DNA of 38,338 nucleotides from DATNIC01 sp035604635 (lineage in GTDB: Bacteria > Vulcanimicrobiota > Vulcanimicrobiia > Vulcanimicrobiales > Vulcanimicrobiaceae), in the NCBI GenBank assembly GCA_035604635.1, contig DATNIC010000018.1, positions 1-38,338 of the forward strand, given 5' to 3'. Shown one piece after another: positions 14,392 to 22,340 of the stretch. Numbering within the stretch: position 1 is the stretch's first letter; each line of letters begins with the position of its first letter. Under the pieces are notes generated by a model. The model searched no databases. It had not been told where the DNA came from and was given only the letters and a program-made list of their open reading frames with translations. Both the position numbers and the translations under genes were made by a program.

Positions 14392-16433
14392 CGTCGGCCG
14401 CTCTCGCCCATCCTGGGCTCCGCGGCACTAGCACCTCCTGTGCGTCGCAGTCCCAGCGCGTCTTCAAATGTTGGCAACGCGTGTTCGCGCAGATAGTCCT
14501 CGCGTTCGATCGTGTTGATGCGGTCGGCGTATGCCGTCGCTCGGGAGGCAGCCATGTGATAGCGCACCAGAACGCGCGGCAGCGCGTACGGCCGGTCCTC
14601 GTAGCGCCACGCCGCTTCGTAGAGGGGCGCGATCGCAAGCATCGCGTCACGCAGCTCCCAGCACGCATACTTCGCGACGTTGAGCCCGCGGTAGACGATA
14701 CCGTCATCCGTGCCGTTTGCGTGCGCTCGTGCGTCCTCGTAATACGCTCGCGCCTCCGACGCGATCTGGACGTGACGCGCCAAGGCATCGTAGCGCCGGG
14801 CGGCCAGCAGCATCACGCGCGCGGCGTTGGGATGCATCGCCGGCGTGACGGTCATCAAGTGGGTCATGATCGTTTCCGCCCGCAGCCGCAGCCCGCGAAG
14901 GTCCGCCTGCGCGACGCGATCCGAAATGCGCCGGTCGAACGGGTCGGCCCAAAAAAGATAGTCGCCGGGATCGCTCTCGGGTTCGGCGCGCAGCATCGTG
15001 CGGATCGCGGCCAGATTCTCGAGGTCGCGACCGAAGCGCGGATCGCCGCTGGCAAAAAATGCGCGCGCAAAATCTCCCGCAAAAGCGGCGCGGTCCACCG
15101 GCGTAAGCTGCCAGGCCGACGCAAGTGCGAAAACGACCGGATACCACGTCGCCTCGAACAAGGACTCGCCGTCGTCGTGCCAGACGGTCTCGAAGAGGCC
15201 GAGCACGTGCGGCGTCCGCTTTGCCTCCGCGATAAATCGCGCCGAGCTGGTGAACGCCGTGTCGATGTCCGGAAAGATCTCGTTCCAGTTCCAGGCCCCG
15301 GGCGAGGCAAATTGATCGAAGCCGGCGTTCGCGATCCGCTCGAGGTATGGCCGATACGTCGGCTCGACGCCGTAGTGAAAGCTCACGATTGCGATCGCCT
15401 TCGAAAGGCGTGCCAGGATCGCCGGGTCTTGCTGGATCGCGTCGTCCCAGATCATCGGCCGCACGTGCGCCGCGGTGATCAAGGCGGCGATTTGCGCGAT
15501 CGCCGCAGCGGTGACGGGCCCGCGCCCGTCGCGCGCAACGAGCGCCGCGCTCTTCCCGCGCCCGAGATCGAGCGGCTCGTCGCTTCCTATATGGAAGAAC
15601 GGCGCGTCCGGGACGGCCCGCAGCTCGTCGTCGATGAGCGGCCGCAGGTACGCGACCCGGCCGGGATCGCCCGGCGCGAGCAGGTAGCCATGGGGCAACT
15701 CAGCGAGCGGCGCGTACCGCTCCCACTCGAGCGACTCGTGCATGTGGGCGAACGTCTGCTGTTCGGGGATGAGCGCGACGTGAAAGCGCCGCGCATACGC
15801 GTCGAGTTCGCGCAGCTGCGCCGCCGTCAGCGGATCGGGCGGGGCGACGAACGGGCTGCGCGGATCCGCAAAGACCTGCTCCATGTACGGTGAGTACCCG
15901 TTGGCTTTGAAGGCCGCGAGCGTTCGGATGCGTTCCTTAAAATAGCGCATGGTCGGAAGCGGCCCGCGCGAGACGTCGTCCGAGACGATGCGCCAGCGCA
16001 TCGCCGGTGCGTCGTCGATCGCAACGCACGGCAGGGTCCATCCCCGCGCGCCGCGCTGCGGCAGCTGCGCGAGCGTCGCAAGGGCATCGAACTCACCGTC
16101 CGGTCCGTCGGCATCGATCCTGATCCCGCCGTCGTCGATGCGCAGCGAGTACCGCTCCGCGCCGCCGGAATGCCGCGATGCCAGGGCCGCGCCCGATCCG
16201 ACCGGCGAGGGCGCAGGCAAACCGAGAGCGCGCCATCGCTCGCGCAAGAGCTCGACGCCGCCCGGATCGACGCTCGAGGGGATGCGTACCGGCATCGCGA
16301 GCGACGGCGCGTACGCACAGCGAACGACTTGCATGCTGCGCGGCACCGGGACGAGACCCGGCATCGCAGCGCACGCGATCTGCGGCGCGGCAAGCGTCAA
16401 AACGACGGCGATCGAGAGCGAGGACGCCCGCAC
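14388..16433 (-). CDS. Exported GH20-type beta-N-acetylhexosaminidase
   Basis: 681 residues with a Sec signal peptide (VVLTLAAPQIACAA, cleavage near 22). The N-terminal part (about 25-140) looks like the GH20b accessory domain. The catalytic barrel begins RWRIVSDDVSRGPLP and carries the Asp-Glu pair of GH20 in FHIGSDEPLDL (D285, E286), which stabilises and protonates in substrate-assisted catalysis; the usual GGDE reads GSDE. A helical C-terminal region of 200 residues follows. Start is GTG. The last 17 residues are encoded inside a repeated hairpin element, so the tail is probably an add-on. It likely releases GlcNAc from glycans outside the cytoplasm, for uptake by neighbouring carriers. 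Confidence 0.83.
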   Translation of the reverse strand: MRASSLSIAVVLTLAAPQIACAAMPGLVPVPRSMQVVRCAYAPSLAMPVRIPSSVDPGGVELLRERWRALGLPAPSPVGSGAALASRHSGGAERYSLRIDDGGIRIDADGPDGEFDALATLAQLPQRGARGWTLPCVAIDDAPAMRWRIVSDDVSRGPLPTMRYFKERIRTLAAFKANGYSPYMEQVFADPRSPFVAPPDPLTAAQLRELDAYARRFHVALIPEQQTFAHMHESLEWERYAPLAELPHGYLLAPGDPGRVAYLRPLIDDELRAVPDAPFFHIGSDEPLDLGRGKSAALVARDGRGPVTAAAIAQIAALITAAHVRPMIWDDAIQQDPAILARLSKAIAIVSFHYGVEPTYRPYLERIANAGFDQFASPGAWNWNEIFPDIDTAFTSSARFIAEAKRTPHVLGLFETVWHDDGESLFEATWYPVVFALASAWQLTPVDRAAFAGDFARAFFASGDPRFGRDLENLAAIRTMLRAEPESDPGDYLFWADPFDRRISDRVAQADLRGLRLRAETIMTHLMTVTPAMHPNAARVMLLAARRYDALARHVQIASEARAYYEDARAHANGTDDGIVYRGLNVAKYACWELRDAMLAIAPLYEAAWRYEDRPYALPRVLVRYHMAASRATAYADRINTIEREDYLREHALPTFEDALGLRRTGGASAAEPRMGESGRR
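14397..14443 (-). repeat. Tandem-hairpin repeat element, copy at the hexosaminidase/permease junction
   Basis: Shares 34 identical bases (14396-14429) with 24730-24763. Read on the minus strand, the side hairpin (14443-14431) has stem GCAC/GTGC and loop AGGAG. The core hairpin has outer stem GCCGC/GCGGC, internal loop GGA/GAGA, inner stem GCCC/GGGC and loop AGGAT. The GAGA strand of the internal loop (14405-14402) is 10 bases before the permease ATG, the same spacing as GGAG before 5737. The element also encodes the C-terminal tail of the hexosaminidase. Confidence 0.75.
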
Positions 16434-16486
16434 GCTACGGCGTTTGCGGGAGATGGGGCACCGTCCTCGTCGTTGAACGGCCGCCT

Positions 16487-18283
16487 ATGAAGCTGGGGCC
16501 GATCGACTATGCGGTCATCGCCGCGTTCTTTGCGCTGAATCTCGCGATCGGGCTCTACTACTCGCGCCGCGGCGGGACGAGCCTCTCGGAGTACTTTCTC
16601 TCGGGGCGCAACGTGCCGTGGTGGCTCGCCGGGACGTCGATGGTCGCGACGACGTTCGGCGCCGACACCCCGCTCGCCGTGAGCGAGATGGTGACCAAGA
16701 ACGGGATCGCCGGCAACTGGCTCTGGTGGAACATGGTGATGAGCGGGATCCTCACCGTCTTCTTCTTTGCCGCGTTGTGGCGGCGCTCAGGCGTCCTCAC
16801 CGACGTAGAGTTCATCGAGCTGCGCTACGGCGGGAAACCGGCCGCCGCGCTGCGCGCGGTCCGCGCGGTCTACCAGGGGCTGCTCGTCAACACGATTATC
16901 ATGGGCTGGGTCAACCTCGCGATCGCGAAAATCCTCGGTCTCGTGCTCGGCATCCCAAAGTTCGAGGCGATCGGAATCTGCCTTGCGTTCACCGCGCTCT
17001 ATGTGATGATCGGCGGGCTCTGGAGCGTCCTCGTCACCGATCTCGTGCAGTTCATCGTCAAGATGTCGATGACGATCGTGCTCGCCGTCGTCGCGGTCGC
17101 CGCGGTCGGCGGAATCGGCGCCTTGCGCGCGAAGCTCGCCGTCGTCGACGCAGCGCACGTCACCGGCGGCTCCGTCCTCGCGTTCTTTCCAACAGGCGAC
17201 GCCGCGTGGATGCCGCTAGGCACGTTCTTGGTCTACATCGGCGTCTCGTGGTGGGCATCGTCGTATCCGGGCGCCGAGCCGGGCGGCGGCGGCTACATCG
17301 CGCAGCGCATCTTCGCCTCCAAGGACGAGCGCAATTCGATCTTTGCAACCCTTTTCTTCAACGTCGCGCACTATGCGCTGCGTCCGTGGCCATGGATCCT
17401 CGTCGCGCTATCCGCGCTCGTCTTCTACCCGCACGGCGTGAAGGACGCAAGCGGCACGATCGATCCGGCCCTCGGCTACGTGCAAACCATGATCGACTAT
17501 CTGCCCGCCTCGTTGCGCGGGCTCATGATGGCCGGCTTCCTCGCGGCTTATATGTCGACGATCGGGACGCATCTCAACCTCGGCGCGTCGTACATGACCA
17601 ACGACCTCTATCGCCGCTTCATCCGCCCCGGCGCAAGCGAGACGCACTACGTCTGGATCTCGCGGGCGACGACGCTCGTTGCGATGTTGCTCGCCGCGCT
17701 CGTCACCACGTTCATGGATTCGATCAGCGGCGCGTGGCAGTTCCTGCTCACCTTCAGTGCCGGCGTCGGTTTAGTGATGATCCTGCGCTGGTATTGGTGG
17801 CGCGTGAACGCGTGGAGTGAGATCAGCGCACTGTGCACGTCGGCCGCGATCTCGACGGCGCTCAAGCTCGCGAACGTTTTTCCCGCGACCGATCCCAACG
17901 CCGTCGCTAAGAGCTTGTTGGTGACGGTAGCGGCGACGACGTTCGTCTGGCTCGCGGTCACATTCGCGACGGGGCCCGAGCCCGAACCGGTACTCGTGCG
18001 CTTCTTCGAGCGCGTCCGCCCAAGCGCGGCCGGATGGCGACCGATTGCGGCGAAGAGCCGCGTCGGCGCTGCGAGCGACCAGCTCGGCCTCTCAATAGTC
18101 GATTGGTTCGCCGGCTGCGGCTTGGTCTACGGCATGCTCTTCGGCATCGGCAAATTGGTTCTGGCCGACGTCGGCAGCGGAGTGGCATCGATCACATTTG
18201 CTTTTGCCTGCTTAGCACTCATACTGTGGAACATGAACCGCCGCACCGGCAAAATTCTTAGCGCTTCGCCTGTTCCAAGATGA
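16487..18283 (+). CDS. Sodium:solute symporter family transporter
   Basis: 598-residue membrane carrier with the SSS layout: first helix DYAVIAAFFALNLAIGLYYS, then SLSEYFLSGRNVPWW and GTSMVATTFGADTPLAVSEMV, the conserved early core of the family, and at least 13 hydrophobic segments. It is longer than many members, with a C-terminal stretch of about 60 residues after the last core helix pair. I chose the ATG at 16487, giving MKLGPIDYAV; the open frame upstream overlaps the hexosaminidase gene and is not coding. It diverges from the hexosaminidase across 53 bases, so both may be driven from that gap and a sugar or amino sugar is a reasonable cargo (inference). Confidence 0.92.
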   Translation: MKLGPIDYAVIAAFFALNLAIGLYYSRRGGTSLSEYFLSGRNVPWWLAGTSMVATTFGADTPLAVSEMVTKNGIAGNWLWWNMVMSGILTVFFFAALWRRSGVLTDVEFIELRYGGKPAAALRAVRAVYQGLLVNTIIMGWVNLAIAKILGLVLGIPKFEAIGICLAFTALYVMIGGLWSVLVTDLVQFIVKMSMTIVLAVVAVAAVGGIGALRAKLAVVDAAHVTGGSVLAFFPTGDAAWMPLGTFLVYIGVSWWASSYPGAEPGGGGYIAQRIFASKDERNSIFATLFFNVAHYALRPWPWILVALSALVFYPHGVKDASGTIDPALGYVQTMIDYLPASLRGLMMAGFLAAYMSTIGTHLNLGASYMTNDLYRRFIRPGASETHYVWISRATTLVAMLLAALVTTFMDSISGAWQFLLTFSAGVGLVMILRWYWWRVNAWSEISALCTSAAISTALKLANVFPATDPNAVAKSLLVTVAATTFVWLAVTFATGPEPEPVLVRFFERVRPSAAGWRPIAAKSRVGAASDQLGLSIVDWFAGCGLVYGMLFGIGKLVLADVGSGVASITFAFACLALILWNMNRRTGKILSASPVPR

Positions 18284-18659
18284 GTGCGTTGCGGCTCGCA
18301 AAGAGGTGCTCGAGCTCCTGCAGGTAGCCCGCAACGTTTGACGCGTCGATCGACTCGGCGCGATCGGCTCCTTCGATCAGCCGATGGTCCAGCGTGTACA
18401 GCAGCGCTAGGTCGCCGGCATCGAAGTCGCCTTCCTCGAGCGCGCGCACGGCGTGCGGATCGGAGAACTCGCATTCGCGCAGCAGGTGCTCGTAGCTCTT
18501 CGCGAGAGGCCCGTCTGCAAGACCGAGCCGCGCGTCCAGCAGCGTAAGCCGCTCCCCGAGCCAGGCCCGGAGCTGCTTGTCGGCGAGTGGACGGATCGTC
18601 GCATCCTCGTAGCCCGCGTACGAGGGAATCTCTTCACGAATCGCTTCTAGGTCGCTCAT
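18258..18659 (-). CDS. Hypothetical helical protein
   Basis: 133 residues, acidic, with no signal peptide or membrane segment and a strongly helical pattern (LRAWLGERLTLLDARLG, ALEEGDFDAGDLALLYTLDHRL). ATG at 18659. Its 3' end overlaps the end of the symporter gene by 26 bases in convergent orientation, yet both frames read cleanly. I do not recognise the family. It has no obvious partner: the gene to its right diverges from it. Confidence 0.65.
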   Translation of the reverse strand: MSDLEAIREEIPSYAGYEDATIRPLADKQLRAWLGERLTLLDARLGLADGPLAKSYEHLLRECEFSDPHAVRALEEGDFDAGDLALLYTLDHRLIEGADRAESIDASNVAGYLQELEHLFASRNALILEQAKR

Positions 18660-18704
18660 AGCGGTCCACGCTACGGCGGCCGACGATATGTGGCCTGTAT
18701 CCCT

Positions 18705-19817
18705 ATGGAAAGGGTGACGTCTGTCGAAGAAGCCAGCGTGTCCGACTACGTCCTGCTGGCCGGTTCGGTGGTCTTGGCCATCGGCATCGCTTTAATCGTT
18801 GCCGGGGCTCGCCGTGTCATCATCCAGCGGGAAGAGAACAAACGCATCCGCGGCATCTTCGAGCGGTACTTTCCGCCGGAGGTCGTCAAGGACTTGCTCG
18901 CGCGGCACGATCCGGACATATTCCGCGGGCGAGCCGGGCGCGCGACGATCATGGTCTGCCGCATTTGGAACTTCGCGAACGTGCTCGAGGGCCAAACCCC
19001 GGCCGATGCGTTGAAATATCTTAACGAGTTCTTTACCGTCGCCGGCCAGTCGATCCAAAAACACCAGGGGATGATCGACAAGTTTCTCGGCGACGGGCTC
19101 ACGGCGGTCTTCGGAATGCCGCCGCTCGAAGAAGAAGGTCAGGAAGAGCACGCCTTGCGCGCTGCGATCGACATCGTGCGCTTGGTCAACTCAATGGGCG
19201 CCCGCTGGAAAGCCGAAAAGCGCCAGTTACTGCATGTCGGTATCGGCCTCAACTCCGGGATGATCATCGCCGGCGACATCGGCTTCAAAGAGCGGCGCGA
19301 ATTCACGGTCATCGGCCCCGAGGCGACTCTGGCTTCGCGCCTACAAGAGCACACCGAGGAGCTCAACGCCTACATCGTCGCGTCGAAGAGTACGATCGAC
19401 CCGGTCCGCGATCTATTCGACGTCGTGCCGTTCGAAAATATCCCGTTGCGTGGCATGCGGCGCTTACGAGAAGTCTATGTCGTTCGCGGCGTTGCGATCC
19501 ACGAAGCAGACGCGCTCACCGTGCCGCAGCCGGGAGATTTCAAGGAAACCTCCGTCACCGAACGTCCTCCCAAGCGCGAAGCCCCGCCTCCGGAACTGGC
19601 GCTCGACGGCGCGCAGAAGAAAAAAACGGCCGTCGAAATGCCGCCCCTGCGACGCGCGCGTCCGACGGCCAAGGAAGGGGCGGCAATCGACATCCCCGAG
19701 CTGCGCTCGCCGCGCGTGCACAGCGTCGACGACGCCAAACCCGCGATGCCGGAGGCTCCCGCACCGCCTACCGTTTACGAAGACAATCAAGGCCCGCCGC
19801 TCTCGCTCCCACCGTAG
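18705..19817 (+). CDS. Membrane-anchored class III cyclase-like protein, degenerate active site
   Basis: About 370 residues: one membrane helix (14-35), the linker FERYFPPEVVKDLLAR that usually precedes cyclase domains, a class III nucleotidyl cyclase homology domain (about 75-262), and a Pro- and charge-rich, probably disordered tail of 100 residues. The first metal Asp is replaced by Arg (R86 in VCRIWNF). The second is kept (D130 in KFLGDGLTAVFG). The transition-state Asn is Thr (T208 in VIGPEATLASRL) while R212 is kept. It is therefore probably not an active homodimeric cyclase and may bind nucleotide or act as a regulatory partner. Start uncertain: GTG 18690, ATG 18705 and GTG 18738 are in frame. 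Confidence 0.85.
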   Translation: MERVTSVEEASVSDYVLLAGSVVLAIGIALIVAGARRVIIQREENKRIRGIFERYFPPEVVKDLLARHDPDIFRGRAGRATIMVCRIWNFANVLEGQTPADALKYLNEFFTVAGQSIQKHQGMIDKFLGDGLTAVFGMPPLEEEGQEEHALRAAIDIVRLVNSMGARWKAEKRQLLHVGIGLNSGMIIAGDIGFKERREFTVIGPEATLASRLQEHTEELNAYIVASKSTIDPVRDLFDVVPFENIPLRGMRRLREVYVVRGVAIHEADALTVPQPGDFKETSVTERPPKREAPPPELALDGAQKKKTAVEMPPLRRARPTAKEGAAIDIPELRSPRVHSVDDAKPAMPEAPAPPTVYEDNQGPPLSLPP

Positions 19818-19818
19818 T

Positions 19819-20985
19819 CTAGGTCAGCCGGAGCCGTCGCAGCAGCGGTTCGATCGTCAAGCCCTGGACGACCAGCGTGACGAGGACGACGACGAACGTC
19901 CCGTGGATGATCGCGTCGCGACCGGGTAAATCGTTCGGTAAGTTGAGGGCGAGCGCAAGCGCCAGACCACCGCGCAGGCCGGACCACGCGACGACGCGCC
20001 GCCAGTTGCGAATGATGCCGAAGAACGGTAACACGCCATACGCGAGCAATTCGCGAGACAAGAACACGACTGCTAAGGCGACGGCTATGACGAGCGGCTC
20101 GGCGAACAGGCGTTGCAAATTCAGCGCGAAGCCCATGAACAAAAAGACGAGCGAATTTGCGAGGAAGGCGAGCACGGACCAGAATGACTCCAAATCACGA
20201 ACTACTTCTTCCGTAGGCGAATAGCGCTTGAACAGGCCGATCGCGATTCCGGCCGCTACGCTCGCAAAGATCCCAGACGCATGCGCCTCCGTGGCGACAA
20301 GATACGAACCATACGCAAGGACCAAGCTTCCGACCGAGTAGTACCCCGCGTCTTGCATCCCGTGCAAGAGCCGCACGTACACATACGCAAAGAGAACGCC
20401 GATCGCGATTGCGGCGGCGACGTCATAGACGCCGGCACCGGCTTCGCGCAGCCACTCGACGTGGTTGCCGGCGGCGAGCTTGACGCCGACGCCGTAGAGC
20501 ACGACGGCAATCCCGTCGTTGGCGAGCGACTCGGCTTCGACGATCGTCTGCAGATCGAGCGGGACCGTGAGGCGCTTGAACGTCGCAATGACCGCGACCG
20601 GATCGGTCGCCGAGACGATCGTTCCGAGGACGAACGCAGGGGCGAAGGCGAGGCCCGCAATGCCGGAGCATGCGGCAGCGATTAGGAGCGCGGTGAAAAG
20701 CACCCCGGGGACCGCCAGGGTTGCGATCGGCATCCAACGCCGCAACAGCGCCTGCGGATCGAGATGCAGCGCCGCTTCGAAGACGAGGGCTGGAAGAAAA
20801 ACGAAGAGCAGCCCTTGCGGGAACGTGAAGAGCGGCTCGCGGTTCGCGAGCGGTGACGCCGCGATGCCGACGACGAGGAGCGCGACCGAATAGGGGACGC
20901 GAAGCCGCTCGGCCGCCAGGCCGACGATCACCGCCACACCGGTCAATGCGACGGCGAGTTCGACGTAATTGGCAAAATCGCTCAT
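19819..20985 (-). CDS. NhaP-type Na+(K+)/H+ antiporter, CPA1 family
   Basis: 388-residue membrane antiporter of about 12 helices. The CPA1 signatures are present: SATDPVAV (D128) and ESLANDG with the Asn-Asp pair N156-D157, which marks electroneutral exchangers, plus the conserved LRGGLALALAL near the C-terminus. There is no long cytoplasmic tail. The ATG overlaps the sirtuin stop as ATGA, so the two are co-translated. The open frame to 21426 runs through the sirtuin gene and is rejected as coding. It ends one base from the facing cyclase-like gene. Role: pH and cation homeostasis. Confidence 0.92.
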   Translation of the reverse strand: MSDFANYVELAVALTGVAVIVGLAAERLRVPYSVALLVVGIAASPLANREPLFTFPQGLLFVFLPALVFEAALHLDPQALLRRWMPIATLAVPGVLFTALLIAAACSGIAGLAFAPAFVLGTIVSATDPVAVIATFKRLTVPLDLQTIVEAESLANDGIAVVLYGVGVKLAAGNHVEWLREAGAGVYDVAAAIAIGVLFAYVYVRLLHGMQDAGYYSVGSLVLAYGSYLVATEAHASGIFASVAAGIAIGLFKRYSPTEEVVRDLESFWSVLAFLANSLVFLFMGFALNLQRLFAEPLVIAVALAVVFLSRELLAYGVLPFFGIIRNWRRVVAWSGLRGGLALALALNLPNDLPGRDAIIHGTFVVVLVTLVVQGLTIEPLLRRLRLT

Positions 20986-21716
20986 GCTGCGACCAGCGCC
21001 GGGACGATCGACGTCGCGTTTCCACGCAAAGATATGTCGACCGATTCCGTCAAGATCGTCTCTTCCGGGTTCACCTCGATGACATAGGCGTTCCGCGCGT
21101 ACGTCGTCGCGAGCGACGCTGCCGGATGGACGATTCCCGACGTGCCGACCACGACGATCACGTCCGCCTCTTGCGCCGCCTGCACCGCACGTTGCCAAAC
21201 GGGTGCGGGCAGCGGTTCTCCGAACCATACGATGTCCGGACGAAAGCGGCCACCGCAGGCGTGATCGATCGCGTCGAGCGAAAATGCATCGTCGAGCGGG
21301 CGCCGCGCGCTGCAACCGGTGCAACGCGCCTCCCGCAAATGACCGTGCAGCTCCAGGACGTTGCGCGAGCCGGCACGCAGGTGCAGCGAGTCGACATTCT
21401 GCGTCGCTAAGGCAAAGCGCTCGCAACGTCGTTCGATTTGGGCGATTGCATAATGCGCGGCGTTGGGTTCCGCCCGGGAGTGTGCAGCGCGCCGCTCGTT
21501 ATACCACGTCCAGACGAGCTGCGGATCGCGCGCGAAACCTTCGGGCGATGCGAGCTCCTCGACGCGGTGCGTCCGCCAGAGCCCGCCGACTCCACGGAAC
21601 GTCGGAAGTCCGCTTTCCGCCGAGATGCCGGAACCGGTCAGGATAAACACCGACCGAGCCTCGCTCAAGCGCCTCGCCGCTTCCTCCAACACGCGTGCAG
21701 TGTTCGATTTGCGCAA
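20982..21716 (-). CDS. cobB: SIR2-family NAD-dependent protein deacylase (class III, SIRT5-like)
   Basis: 244 residues. NAD-binding motifs are GSGISAESGLPTFR and TQNVDSLH, and the catalytic His is H124 in ELHGHL. The WYNERR motif (Y72, R75) is the Tyr/Arg pair that lets class III sirtuins remove succinyl and malonyl groups. The zinc site is unusual: C132, C135 and C154 are present, but the third Cys of the standard four is Asp (D151), with His beside it. The start is TTG at 21716; a GTG at 21692 is an alternative. It is coupled to the antiporter gene and diverges from the sigma-factor gene. Confidence 0.9.
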   Translation of the reverse strand: MRKSNTARVLEEAARRLSEARSVFILTGSGISAESGLPTFRGVGGLWRTHRVEELASPEGFARDPQLVWTWYNERRAAHSRAEPNAAHYAIAQIERRCERFALATQNVDSLHLRAGSRNVLELHGHLREARCTGCSARRPLDDAFSLDAIDHACGGRFRPDIVWFGEPLPAPVWQRAVQAAQEADVIVVVGTSGIVHPAASLATTYARNAYVIEVNPEETILTESVDISLRGNATSIVPALVAA

Positions 21717-21806
21717 AATCGGACCCGCTTACATCCGTTGAAGCGGCCATCACGTTCTCTTAACAGCGCGAGGTCCCACACTAGAGGCGAGGCGAACCCA
21801 AAACCC

Positions 21807-22340
21807 GTGGACGACAACCTAGGTCTGTTCGCCCGATTGCGGGAGCGCGACATCAATGCGTTCGAGGTACTCTACGATCGGTATCACCGGCTGGTCTTCG
21901 GTATTGCCCACCGCATGCTCGGCGAACCGGCCGCGGCAGAAGATCTCGTGCAATCGGTTTTCCTCAAGCTTTGGAGCACGCCCGACGTTTTCCGGGCAGG
22001 CAATTTCGGCGCATGGATATCCCGCGTCACGCGCAATCAAGCACTCGACATCCTGCGCAGCAAGGCCATGCGCGCGATAGACGAGATGCCGGCCGACATC
22101 CCATCGGAGGGGACCGTCGACGAGGTCGTGTTCGCGCGCATCGACGGGGCGCGCGTCCGTGACGCGCTGCGCGCGCTTCCTGACGACCAGCGGATCCCGA
22201 TCGAACTCGGCTTTTTCGGCGGCATCACGCACGAGCAAATCGCCGAGCAGCTCAACGTTCCGCTGGGGACGATCAAAACACGCATCCGTTCCGGACTGCG
22301 CCGTCTGCGAGAAGGCATGCAAGCGCAGGTGTTGCGATGA
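21807..22340 (+). CDS. ECF-type RNA polymerase sigma factor (first module)
   Basis: 177 residues with only sigma regions 2 and 4. Region 2 shows YDRYHRLVFGIAHRMLG and AAAEDLVQSVFLKLW, with WISRVTRNQALDILR at its end. Region 4 is the helix-turn-helix ITHEQIAEQLNVPLGTIKTR. I chose the GTG at 21807, which gives VDDNLGLFARL, at the family N-terminus; there is no strong ribosome site and the frame is open further upstream. Its stop overlaps the anti-sigma start as ATGA. Together they form an RskA-type sigma/anti-sigma unit that responds to an envelope or oxidative signal not identifiable here. Confidence 0.93.
   Translation: MDDNLGLFARLRERDINAFEVLYDRYHRLVFGIAHRMLGEPAAAEDLVQSVFLKLWSTPDVFRAGNFGAWISRVTRNQALDILRSKAMRAIDEMPADIPSEGTVDEVVFARIDGARVRDALRALPDDQRIPIELGFFGGITHEQIAEQLNVPLGTIKTRIRSGLRRLREGMQAQVLR

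Noticed and set aside
14481..15893. 470-codon plus-strand frame opposite the hexosaminidase
   Set aside because: Mirror frame of a well supported gene, charged low-complexity protein, no domain.
16178..16486. Longer start for the symporter
   Set aside because: The extension runs antisense through the hexosaminidase and is Arg-rich; the ATG at 16487 begins at the first membrane helix.
19612..19624. A-run that could be a frameshift site in the cyclase-like gene
   Set aside because: The run is in frame as Lys codons, the reading frame continues normally, and the phase does not fit the X XXY YYZ pattern.
20986..21426. Longer antiporter start at 21426
   Set aside because: Lies in another frame of the sirtuin gene; ATGA overlap at 20982-20985 marks the start.
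21717..21806. Possible promoter TTGAAG with TTAACA before the first ECF gene
   Set aside because: Spacing is acceptable (16) but the -10 match is weak and no ECF-type -35/-10 pair is clear; not reported as a feature.
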